DNA of 9,931 nt from Methanobacteriota archaeon (GTDB lineage Archaea > Thermoplasmatota > Thermoplasmata > RBG-16-68-12). The stretch is taken from contig VBMR01000171.1 in the NCBI GenBank assembly GCA_005878325.1, positions 1 to 9,931 of the forward strand, in the 5' to 3' direction. Positions 1 through 7,037 of this stretch are shown here, piece by piece. The translations under genes were made by a program, and so were the position numbers. Each line of letters starts with the position of its first letter. Within the stretch, counting starts at the first letter, position 1. The notes beneath the pieces were generated by a model. That model had not been told where the DNA came from and searched no databases. It saw nothing but the letters and a program-made list of their open reading frames with translations.

Positions 1-1
1 G

Positions 2-787
2 GTGGCCGTCGTCTTGCGCGGTCGGGGATTGTCTCCGAAGGTCACGGACACGGACCCGCACGATGTGGGAGAAGAGGTCCTGGAAGCGAAGCCCCTCGCC
101 GCCTCGGCGAAGACGACCGCGAAGGCGGTGAACGCGTTCACGAAGCAGGCCTACCGCCTGCTCAAGGCGCACGCGGTGAATCGGGCGCGGACCGCGAAGG
201 ACGAGCCGCCCGCGAACATGGTCCTCCTGCGAGGCGCGGGGGTGTTCCCGCAGATCGTGCCGATGCCGGAACGACTCCATCTGAAGGCCGCGGGCATCGC
301 CGGGGTCGCCCTGATTCGCGGCATGTTCCGGACCGTCGGGATGGAGGTGATCGACGTCCCCGGAGCGACGGGAGGCCTCGACACGGACATGACCGCGAAG
401 GCGGACGCGGCCCTGGACGCGCTCGAGTCCTACGACTTGGTCGTCCTGCATGTGAAGGCGCCGGACCTGTGCGGCCACGACGGGAAGGCCTCCGAGAAGA
501 TCCGCGTCATCGAGCGGCTCGACGCGATGATGGGACATCTGAAAGGGAAGCTCTCGCAGGACGTGGTCGTCGGGATCACGGCGGACCATTCGACCCCCGT
601 GGCTGTCAAGGACCATTCCGGGGACCCGGTTCCGCTGACGCTGTTCGGGGAAGGCCTCCGAGTGGATGATGTCGTCACCTTCGACGAACGGAGCGCTGCC
701 CGGGGTGCCCTGGGACGCCTGCGGGGACAGGACCTGATGCGCATCCTCCTCGACGCCGCGAACCGCACGGAAAAGTTCGGCGCCTGA
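2..787 (+). CDS. apgM: 2,3-bisphosphoglycerate-independent phosphoglycerate mutase, archaeal type, 5'-truncated by the window
   Basis: Interconverts 3-phosphoglycerate and 2-phosphoglycerate in cytoplasmic glycolysis/gluconeogenesis. It is a metal-dependent member of the alkaline phosphatase superfamily. The 261 visible residues match the C-terminal two thirds of the roughly 400-residue archaeal ApgM family from memory. They include RGRGLSPKVTDTDPH near the visible start, then GATGGLDTD (120-128). HVKAPDLCGHDG (150-161) and ITADHSTP (192-199) carry Asp and His residues of the metal site. KDHSGDPVPL (203-212) follows, and the ending RTEKFGA is typical. The frame is open through the left edge, so the GTG at position 2 is an internal codon rather than the start, and roughly 140-150 residues lie outside. 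No break is visible. The stop is followed within 20 bases by the hppA promoter, so hppA has its own promoter. Confident in the family. Confidence 0.93.
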   Translation: MAVVLRGRGLSPKVTDTDPHDVGEEVLEAKPLAASAKTTAKAVNAFTKQAYRLLKAHAVNRARTAKDEPPANMVLLRGAGVFPQIVPMPERLHLKAAGIAGVALIRGMFRTVGMEVIDVPGATGGLDTDMTAKADAALDALESYDLVVLHVKAPDLCGHDGKASEKIRVIERLDAMMGHLKGKLSQDVVVGITADHSTPVAVKDHSGDPVPLTLFGEGLRVDDVVTFDERSAARGALGRLRGQDLMRILLDAANRTEKFGA

Positions 788-796
788 GGCGCGTCT

Positions 797-811
797 CAAA
801 AGCCTAAATAG
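797..811 (+). promoter_or_regulatory. Archaeal BRE/TATA promoter of hppA
   Basis: The string CAAAAGCCTAAATAG combines an A-rich BRE-like part (AAAAGC) with a TATA-like box (CTAAATA, 804-810) in very GC-rich surroundings. Transcription would start about 25 bases downstream, near 832-836, giving a leader of about 20 bases that contains the GAGGAGGGG ribosome-binding site (840-848) before the ATG at 854. A nearly identical element precedes rpoE at 9162-9175, which supports the call. It is inferred from pattern and spacing only. Confidence 0.6.
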
Positions 812-853
812 CAGGAGGAAGTTGCGGACCGCTCCCTCCGAGGAGGGGAATCG

Positions 854-2335
854 ATGGCCCAGCTGGATCTGAGCATCGTCATTCCGATCGCGATCCTGGC
901 GGGCCTCGGCTTCGCGGCCTTGCTCACCCGGGACGTTCTGCGACGGGACACCGGCTCAGAACGCATGCAGGAAATCGCGACCGCGATCCAACAGGGGGCG
1001 CGGGCCTTCCTGCGGCGGCAGTACCGGACGATCGCGATCATCGCCGCGATCTTGGCCATCGTTTTCGCGGGCGCGATTTTCGGTTCTGCCCAATTGGGTG
1101 GAAAGGCGAACGCCTTCGAACTGGGCCTGAGGACGGCCGGAGCCTTCGCCCTCGGGGCTGTGTTCTCCGCGCTGTCCGGGTACATCGGCATGCAGGTGGC
1201 GATCCGGACGAATATCCGGTCTGCAGCCGGCTCGCTGAAGTCCTTCAATGACGCGCTCGTAATCGCCCTCCGGGGAGGGGCCGTCTCGGGGCTGTCCATC
1301 GTCAGCTTGTCGCTCGCGGGTGTGGCGCTCCTCTACTATGGCTATGGCGCGCTCGGTCCGGTCCTAAATCAGTCGACCTATGATCTGTGCATCGCGGAGG
1401 GGAATTCGATCGGGGCCTGTACCGCTCAGGCCACGGAGGCGGGCCTAATCCTGTCGATCGTCGGATTCGGCTTCGGCGCGAGCTTGGTAGCCTTGTTCGC
1501 GCAACTCGGCGGTGGGATCTACACGAAGGCGGCGGACGTCGGAGCCGACCTGGTGGGAAAGGTCGAGGCTGGAATTCCGGAGGACGACCCTCGGAATCCG
1601 GCCGTGATCGCGGACCTGGTTGGAGACAACGTGGGCGACTGCGCGGGTCGCGGGGCCGACCTATTCGAATCGACGGCCGCGGAAAATATCGGCGCGATGG
1701 TCCTCGGCGTCGCGTTGTTTGCCGTCTTTGGCGTCCCGGGCATCATCTTCCCACTCGCCGCCCGCGGATTCGGCTTGCTTGCTTCCGTGATCGGTGTATA
1801 TGCGGTCCACGCCAAGGAGGAGGAATCCCCCATGGCGGCGTTGAACCGAGGGTACCTGCTCACGACCGTCGTGGCTGCGCTCCTTTTCGGTTTCGCGTCG
1901 TGGGCGATGCTCCAGCCCCTGTCCTCCGGCTCCGCGGACTCGTGGACGTGGGCGCGCTATTGGGCCTGCGGCCTCGCGGGCATGGTCACCGCCTTCCTGT
2001 ACGTGTGGATCACCCAGTACTACACCGAGGCGAAATACCGTCCGGTCAGGGAGATTGCGCGGGCCTCTGAAACCGGCCCTGCGACGAACATCATCTCCGG
2101 CTTCTCGGTCGGACTGGAGGCCACGTGGCTTCCGATCATCGGATCGTCGACAACGGTGCGGGGATCATCGAGATGTCCGGCATGTCGGCGGACGCCCGGC
2201 GAAACATGGACAAGCTGGATGCCGCCGGCAACACGACGAAGGCGCTCACGAAAGGATACGCGGTCGGAAGCGCGGCCCTCGCGGCCTTCCTCCTCTTCAA
2301 CGCGTATCTCCAAGAGGCGAACGTCGCAGGCGTGA
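854..2335 (+). CDS. hppA: Membrane-bound pyrophosphatase, N-terminal part (frameshifted gene, fragment 1)
   Basis: N-terminal portion of the integral membrane PPase that couples PPi hydrolysis to ion pumping. The ATG at 854 follows a strong GAGGAGGGG site. The first 429 residues (to about 2140) are family-like. There are several hydrophobic helices, then the substrate-binding block GGGIYTKAADVGADLVGK (219-236), EDDPRNP (243-249), and DLVGDNVGDCAGRGADLFES (254-273) with the acidic Mg-PPi ligands. ASETGPATNIISGFSVGLEA follows near 405-424. After LPII (426-429) the family pattern stops. The last 64 residues (RGSSRCPACRR...) are Arg/Ser/Pro-rich out-of-frame translation. The true continuation lies in the -1 frame, in the next entry. 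Comparison with Thermotoga PPase (about 726 residues, remembered) suggests about 41 codons are missing at the junction, including a membrane helix and the VDSYGPIADN motif. As read here it would not make a working pump. Confidence 0.9.
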   Translation: MAQLDLSIVIPIAILAGLGFAALLTRDVLRRDTGSERMQEIATAIQQGARAFLRRQYRTIAIIAAILAIVFAGAIFGSAQLGGKANAFELGLRTAGAFALGAVFSALSGYIGMQVAIRTNIRSAAGSLKSFNDALVIALRGGAVSGLSIVSLSLAGVALLYYGYGALGPVLNQSTYDLCIAEGNSIGACTAQATEAGLILSIVGFGFGASLVALFAQLGGGIYTKAADVGADLVGKVEAGIPEDDPRNPAVIADLVGDNVGDCAGRGADLFESTAAENIGAMVLGVALFAVFGVPGIIFPLAARGFGLLASVIGVYAVHAKEEESPMAALNRGYLLTTVVAALLFGFASWAMLQPLSSGSADSWTWARYWACGLAGMVTAFLYVWITQYYTEAKYRPVREIARASETGPATNIISGFSVGLEATWLPIIGSSTTVRGSSRCPACRRTPGETWTSWMPPATRRRRSRKDTRSEARPSRPSSSSTRISKRRTSQA

Positions 2336-2913
2336 ACATCGCCCATCCCGAGACCTTCGTCGGCGGGTTCATTGGCGCAGCGCTCGTGTTCCTCTTCACC
2401 GCCTACGCGATCCGGGCGGTCGGTCGAGCGGCGTGGGCGATCATCAAAGATGTCCGCGACCAGTTCCGAGAAAACCCGGGCATCATGCAAGGGACCGCGA
2501 AACCGGACTACGCCCGGTCCGTCGACATCGTCACGCGGAGCGCGCTCCGGGAGATGGTCGTGCCCGGCGTGTTGGCCGTGGCGACGCCGGTGGCCGTAGG
2601 AATTTTCTTCCGATTCGTCCGCGTGACGCCCGGGCTGCCCGCGGGCGAGCCGCTGGGTGGAACGCTCATGGTCGGCACAATCGCAGGCGTCCTCATGGCC
2701 CTCGTCCTGAATACGGGCGGCGGGGCGTGGGACAACGCGAAGAAGTTCATCGAAGCGGGAAACTTGGGCGGCAAGGGAAGCCCCACGCACAAGGCCGCCG
2801 TGGTCGGCGACACCGTGGGCGATCCGTTCAAGGACACCGCGGGACCGTCCCTGCACATCCTCGTGAAGCTCCTCTCGACGATCACCCTCGTCATCGCTCC
2901 CCTGTTACTCTGA
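2125..2913 (+). CDS. hppA: Membrane-bound pyrophosphatase, C-terminal part (frameshifted gene, fragment 2)
   Basis: C-terminal portion of the same pyrophosphatase, read in the -1 frame. Family sequence begins at IVDNGAGIIEMSG (codons from 2143). The GTG at 2125 is merely the first start-like codon and gives five non-homologous residues (ASDHR), so this is not an independent gene. DKLDAAGNTTKALTKG contains the second acidic site. Lys at 2239-2241 and Thr at 2248-2250 are the residues known to mark potassium-independent, proton-pumping PPases, where potassium-dependent ones read GNTTAAIGKG. Further on are KPDYAR, GGAWDNAKKFIEAGN, and the final catalytic block GDTVGDPFKDTAGPSLHIL, ending in a last helix. 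About 256 residues are native. Together with the 429 of fragment 1 and the estimated loss of 41, this restores a normal family length of about 726. Codon use and motif conservation are intact on both sides, so the break is recent or artefactual. Confidence 0.9.
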   Translation: MASDHRIVDNGAGIIEMSGMSADARRNMDKLDAAGNTTKALTKGYAVGSAALAAFLLFNAYLQEANVAGVNIAHPETFVGGFIGAALVFLFTAYAIRAVGRAAWAIIKDVRDQFRENPGIMQGTAKPDYARSVDIVTRSALREMVVPGVLAVATPVAVGIFFRFVRVTPGLPAGEPLGGTLMVGTIAGVLMALVLNTGGGAWDNAKKFIEAGNLGGKGSPTHKAAVVGDTVGDPFKDTAGPSLHILVKLLSTITLVIAPLLL

Positions 2914-2969
2914 CATCTCGAGCCGTCGTTTGTGCTATCCGATTATCATTTCCGCGAGGGGTTCCGAGG

Positions 2970-2984
2970 CTAAGCGTTATATTT
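2970..2984 (+). promoter_or_regulatory. Archaeal TATA promoter of the peptide-binding protein gene
   Basis: CTAAGCGTTATATTTG (from 2970) contains a clear TATA box (TTATATTT, about 2978-2985) preceded by AAGC as a BRE. It lies in the 102-base gap after hppA. The predicted transcription start is near 3003-3010. This argues against the in-frame TTG at 2983, which sits inside the box, and favours a start at 3016 or 3070. Confidence 0.6.
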
Positions 2985-3015
2985 GATAGGGCCATTCCGC
3001 GCGCCGGGCAGGAAT

Positions 3016-4956
3016 TTGGAACCCTCCCAGAACCAACCGACCGGTGTGCCCTCCCCACCCCCCATCCCAATGGGCGGAAGGAACCCGCGAACGGTCCGGA
3101 TGATCGCGATTCTCGTTGTACTCATCCTGGTGGTCTCGGCCGTGGCCGCCTACTACGTCTTCTTCCTGCAAAGTTCGGCATGCAACTTTTCGTCCACGAA
3201 CCCACTCATTTTCGACCAGCCGGAACGGCCGGATACCCTCGATCCGCACGTGACCTTCTCGACGCCGGGGTGGGGCATCGTGCAGCAGGTGTACCAGAGC
3301 CTCGTGAACTATAACGGGTCGGACCATACGACCTTCCTCCCGGTCTTGGCAAAGAGCTGGTCGGTCTCCTCGGACGGCTTCAACTACACCTTTGTCCTCC
3401 GGCAGGACGTTCACTTTTCGAATGGTGACCCCTTCAATGCCTACGTCATGTGGTTCAGCCTGTACCGCGCGATCATCATGAACGCGGACGGCGCCTTCAT
3501 CCTGCAAGAGAACTTCTGGCTTCCTGGCGTCAACTACTATTCCGACACGAACGACTCCGACAACGCGACCGCCTGGGTGACGAACGCGCTCAACACCTGG
3601 GACTTCTTCAACCCGACGACGGCGCAGAAAGCCCTCATGGCGGCCGACAACAATTCGTTCCAGGCCGTCGACGACTACACCTTGGTGCTCCACACCGGGT
3701 ACGGATACCTAGGGACGTTCCCGTATGCCTTCCTTCTCGCTTCAATCGCGGGACCGATTGCAAGCGCGGTCGACCCGAAAGTCGTACAGCAGAACGGCCT
3801 TGTCATCCCCGGCGATCGAAACGCGTGGATGGCGACCCACATGGTCGGCACCGGCCCATACGTGCTCGCCGGGGGAGTCCTCGACATCGAGAGCGCTCCG
3901 AGTTACACGTTGAACCCGACCCCGAACTACTGGGGCGTCAACGCCTCGAAAGCGGAACCGAAGAACAACATCATCCAGCCGGCGAAGTCCACCATTCAGA
4001 TCGACTTCCAGAACGATCCGGCGATCGGCGTCAACGACATGAAGACGGGGAAGGTCGTCGGAGCCTCGTTCGCCTACATCGGACCCTCGACGGTGCACAG
4101 CCTGCAAGGGGTCGCGTGCGTATCCGTCAACGCCCTCAACACGGTTTACGGTTCGACGGCCGGCGGCTGGTGGATCTACATGAACCAGACCGTCGAGCCG
4201 TTCAACAATTGGTCGGTGCGGCAGGCGGTGGTCCACGCGATCAACTATCAACGGATCATCGATGTCGCCTTCGGCGGCTATGCGGAGCGTTGGGTCGGAC
4301 CCGTCCCGCCCGGCTACCCGTATTACAATCCGGACAGTCTGGAGCCGTACAAATACAACCTGACGCTCGCGCAACAATACATGAGCCAATCTCCCTGGCC
4401 GAGCGGCTATCCGACACCAATCAACTACGAATTCGTGAACCTGGGCGACTGGGCCGATGTGGCGAGATTGCTCAAGGACGACTTGTCGAAAATCGGAATC
4501 AACCTCAACACAGTCAGCATCCCGAATATCGACAAGCTCTACGAACTCCAGCGATTCGACGGCAACGGGGATTGCATCGCCCAGACGTCGGCGAACGGTG
4601 GGCCCTTCCCAATCGGGCAGGAGTTCTACACGTCAGATTACATCTCGCCGGACGACTGGACGCAAAACAACGCGATCAGTTACGGAAGCGCGAACGTCTG
4701 CATGGCTGGTTACAACGATCCTACGATGGACACCCTCGTCCTGGACGCCGCGACCCAAAGTGACTCGAACGTCGCCAAAGCCGAGTACGCCCAGATGACG
4801 AAGATGATGTACGACAACGCGACCGTCGCATGGCTTGTGATCCCGACCCAGTTCCAAGTCGTGAACACGCACCTCCTCGGGTACGTCGAGAACCCGATGG
4901 GCGCCGCCCTGCCATTCGTCGTCGTCCAGAACACCTGCTACGCGACACGGAGCTGA
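3016..4956 (+). CDS. ABC transporter peptide/oligopeptide-binding protein (SBP_bac_5 family), membrane anchored
   Basis: Extracellular receptor that would deliver peptides (or a related small solute) to the Dpp-type permease encoded convergently downstream. From the chosen TTG, 646 residues. A Pro/Gln-rich cytoplasmic tail is followed by one hydrophobic helix (about 29-51, IAILVVLILVVSAVAAYYVF). The large binding domain opens with the typical PDTLDPHV and VYQSLVNY strings. Later, LAKSWSVSSDGFNYTFVLRQ, VHFSNGDPF and GTGPYVL are characteristic of the family. SSAC after the helix is not a good lipobox, so an uncleaved anchor is more likely. Eleven N-X-S/T sequons suggest glycosylation outside the cell. 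Start choice: TTG 2983 overlaps the TATA box; TTG 3016 has a short leader with weak CAGG; ATG 3070 is the alternative and removes only the Pro-rich tail. Substrate is not readable from sequence. Confidence 0.88.
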   Translation: MEPSQNQPTGVPSPPPIPMGGRNPRTVRMIAILVVLILVVSAVAAYYVFFLQSSACNFSSTNPLIFDQPERPDTLDPHVTFSTPGWGIVQQVYQSLVNYNGSDHTTFLPVLAKSWSVSSDGFNYTFVLRQDVHFSNGDPFNAYVMWFSLYRAIIMNADGAFILQENFWLPGVNYYSDTNDSDNATAWVTNALNTWDFFNPTTAQKALMAADNNSFQAVDDYTLVLHTGYGYLGTFPYAFLLASIAGPIASAVDPKVVQQNGLVIPGDRNAWMATHMVGTGPYVLAGGVLDIESAPSYTLNPTPNYWGVNASKAEPKNNIIQPAKSTIQIDFQNDPAIGVNDMKTGKVVGASFAYIGPSTVHSLQGVACVSVNALNTVYGSTAGGWWIYMNQTVEPFNNWSVRQAVVHAINYQRIIDVAFGGYAERWVGPVPPGYPYYNPDSLEPYKYNLTLAQQYMSQSPWPSGYPTPINYEFVNLGDWADVARLLKDDLSKIGINLNTVSIPNIDKLYELQRFDGNGDCIAQTSANGGPFPIGQEFYTSDYISPDDWTQNNAISYGSANVCMAGYNDPTMDTLVLDAATQSDSNVAKAEYAQMTKMMYDNATVAWLVIPTQFQVVNTHLLGYVENPMGAALPFVVVQNTCYATRS

Positions 4957-5002
4957 TGTTCAGCCAGCTCGCGAGCGGGGAACGCCACGACTGCGGCCCG
5001 AG

Positions 5003-5902
5003 CTACCCGAGCTTCTCGGGGGTCTCGACGTGGGCCAAGAGCTGCTCGGCGGGCACGTCTCCCACCTCCTCGGCCCGATGGCATGCGACCGCCTGGTCTG
5101 GATGGCCCGGGACGATCCGGAGGAGGGGTTCCTCGATCCGGCATCGATCGATCACAAAGGGACACCGCGGGGCGAACCGGCAACCGGGCGGTGGATGAAC
5201 CAACGTCGGAACCTCACCGGTGATCCGATAACGAGCCCGGCGACGCCGCGGATCTGGCTGCGGCAAGGCGGCGAGGAGGGCTTTCGTATAGGGATGAATC
5301 GGGTGCTCGAGCACGTCCCTTGCGGGGCCGACCTCCGCGAGGAGACCGTGATACATCACGGCGACACGGTCGGCGACGAACCGCACGGCGGCGACGTTGT
5401 GCGAGATGATCAGGTAGGAGAGGTGCAGCTCGCGCTGGAGCTCGACGAGGCGGTTGAGGACCTGAGCCTGCACGGCGACATCGAGGGCGCTGGTCGGTTC
5501 GTCCAAGATGAGCAACTTGGGCCGGACGCTCAGTGCGCGGGCTAGGGACACACGCTGACGACCGCCGCCGGAGAACTCGTGGGGGTATTGGTCGAACACG
5601 ACTTGCACGTTCCGCCGCCAAGCGAGTAGGTCGCGGCCCGCGAGGCCCGTCACGTCCTGGCCTTCGAACTCCATGCGACCCGCGGTCGGCACGTAGAGCT
5701 TCGCCAGGAGCCATCCCAGGGTCGTCTTCCCGGAGCCGGACTCGCCGATGAGCCCCAAGGTCTCTCCGGATTCGACTTGCAGCGAGACTCCGTCGACCGC
5801 GTGGACGACCTCCGTCGGTCTCCCGGACAACGTGTCGGCCAAGGAGTGGGTGAGGGGGAAATGTTTCACGAATCCATGGGCCGCGAGGAGGGGCGGGGTC
5901 AT
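5003..5902 (-). CDS. dppF: Dpp/Opp-type peptide ABC transporter ATP-binding protein (DppF/OppF-like) with internal deletion
   Basis: Second ATPase of the peptide importer, working at the inner membrane face with DppD. Of 299 residues, Walker A is GESGSGKTT (53-61), Walker B LLILDE (130-135), the D-loop SALD follows, and the switch His is H168 in IISHN. The oligo_HPY C-terminal region contains HPYTKALL (203-210) and four cysteines (241, 247, 254, 274), as is usual for this family. Odd: VQVVF (99-103) runs straight into DQYPHEF (104-110). In relatives such as E. coli DppF about 50 residues lie between, starting with the Q-loop QDP/QNP and holding most of the helical subdomain. The signature also reads SGGGRQR instead of SGGQRQR. 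The reading frame is kept. The ATG overlaps the dppD stop (ATGA), implying translational coupling. Last gene of the operon. Family assignment is firm; function of this copy is doubtful. Confidence 0.9.
   Translation of the reverse strand: MTPPLLAAHGFVKHFPLTHSLADTLSGRPTEVVHAVDGVSLQVESGETLGLIGESGSGKTTLGWLLAKLYVPTAGRMEFEGQDVTGLAGRDLLAWRRNVQVVFDQYPHEFSGGGRQRVSLARALSVRPKLLILDEPTSALDVAVQAQVLNRLVELQRELHLSYLIISHNVAAVRFVADRVAVMYHGLLAEVGPARDVLEHPIHPYTKALLAALPQPDPRRRRARYRITGEVPTLVHPPPGCRFAPRCPFVIDRCRIEEPLLRIVPGHPDQAVACHRAEEVGDVPAEQLLAHVETPEKLG
5006..5020. other. Small perfect hairpin at the convergent gene ends
   Basis: CCCGAG and CTCGGG form a 6-bp stem around a CTT loop, inside the last codons of dppF and about 50 bases after the stop of the binding-protein gene. 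No T-run follows on either strand, so it is not a convincing archaeal terminator. It may only damp read-through or be chance in GC-rich DNA. Confidence 0.3.
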
Positions 5903-7032
5903 GCGATCGTGTCCACCTCCTCGCTAAAGTAGCAGGCAGCGTGGTGCGTCGGGGACGCGGCTCCTTGGGCCCGCTGGAGGACCGGCCCGGGATCCTTCTC
6001 GCACACGTCTCTCACAAGGGGGCACCGCGGGTGAAAGGGGCATCCCGGCGGAATCTGGGCAAGGCTCGGGACCGAGCCCGAAAGGGCGGGCAGTGGACCA
6101 TCCGTCTTGTACCGATTGGGGACGGAGCGAAGGAGCAGTTTCGTGTACGGGTGGCGAGGGGCAGCGTAGACCTCTTCCACGGGTCCGAACTCCACGAGGT
6201 GGCCGGCATAGAGGACTCCGACCTCGTCCGCCATCTCCGCGATCACCCCGAGGTCATGGCTGATGAAGAGGATCGACGTCCGGACCTCGTCCATGAGCTC
6301 TTTCATGAGGGTGAGAACCTGGGCCTGAATCGTGATGTCGAGAGCGCTCGTCGGCTCGTCGGCGATCAAGAGGGACGGTTTCGCGCTGAGCGCCATCGCG
6401 ATCATGATCCGCTGACGCATGCCGCCCGACAGCTCGTGCGGATACAGCTCCAGAATTGTCTCCGGGTCATTGATGCGCACGAGCTTGAGGTAGTCCAACA
6501 CTTCGGACCGCAACGCCTCACGCCGGATGCGCGAACCCCCTCCCAGAAAGCTTGGGATGGCGGGGTGGAGGAGGGCCGAACCGGTTTTCACCGGCTTCCC
6601 CTGCGAGTAGTCGTGGGGTTCCACCGCGCGAATAGGATTTGGCAACGCCCTCGACTCCCGCGCCTTGCGGACGATCACGGCCTCTGCGACTTGGTCGAAG
6701 ATTCGGTAAGCGGGGTTCAGCGAGTTGATCGGTTCCTGGAAGATCATTCCGATGCCGGTCCCCCTCAGGAGGGGGAGCTTCCACCGAGGCAGTTGCAAGA
6801 TATCGGTCCCGCGAAACACGATCCGCCCCGATCGGATGCGAGCGGGAGGCTCGCGGAGGAGGCGTGGAATTGCATGCCCGAGCGTGCTCTTGCCCGAGCC
6901 CGTTTCCCCCACGATCCCCACGACGCGACCGGGCACGAGCGTCAGGGAGACGTCCGTCAGGGCGTGGAAGGTCCCGGACCCGACCTCATAGTCGATCGAC
7001 AACCCTTCGATGGCCAACAACGGCTCGACCAT
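5899..7032 (-). CDS. dppD: Dpp/Opp-type peptide ABC transporter ATP-binding protein (DppD/OppD-like)
   Basis: First ATPase of the importer. Starting at the ATG at 7032 (five bases after the dppC stop), it has 377 residues and all core motifs. These are Walker A GETGSGKST (42-50), Q-loop IFQEP (97-101, Q99), NSLNP just after it, signature LSGGMRQR (201-208), Walker B LLIADE (221-226), SALD D-loop, and switch His H259 in FISHD. The C-terminal oligo_HPY part has HPYTKLLL (294-301) and Cys 331, 337, 344 and 367. Between the Q-loop and the signature there are about 102 residues against about 60 in E. coli DppD. The extra 40 or so (roughly 122-170) are Pro/Arg/Gly-rich, with IPSFLGGGSRIRREA, and look like a lineage insertion in the helical subdomain. 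The open frame upstream to 7206 overlaps dppC and is not coding. Appears functional. Confidence 0.93.
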   Translation of the reverse strand: MVEPLLAIEGLSIDYEVGSGTFHALTDVSLTLVPGRVVGIVGETGSGKSTLGHAIPRLLREPPARIRSGRIVFRGTDILQLPRWKLPLLRGTGIGMIFQEPINSLNPAYRIFDQVAEAVIVRKARESRALPNPIRAVEPHDYSQGKPVKTGSALLHPAIPSFLGGGSRIRREALRSEVLDYLKLVRINDPETILELYPHELSGGMRQRIMIAMALSAKPSLLIADEPTSALDITIQAQVLTLMKELMDEVRTSILFISHDLGVIAEMADEVGVLYAGHLVEFGPVEEVYAAPRHPYTKLLLRSVPNRYKTDGPLPALSGSVPSLAQIPPGCPFHPRCPLVRDVCEKDPGPVLQRAQGAASPTHHAACYFSEEVDTIA

Positions 7033-7037
7033 TCGCC

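Noticed and set aside
2141..2335. The 64-residue tail of the first hppA ORF as a natural C-terminal domain
   Set aside because: It is out-of-frame translation of the true hppA continuation, which is perfectly conserved in the neighbouring frame.
2983..3015. TTG at 2983 as the start of the binding-protein gene
   Set aside because: It lies within the TATA box, upstream of the predicted transcription start.
4967..4976. Palindrome GCTCGCGAGC between the convergent genes as a terminator
   Set aside because: There is no loop and no T-run on either strand, so a stable terminator hairpin is not supported.
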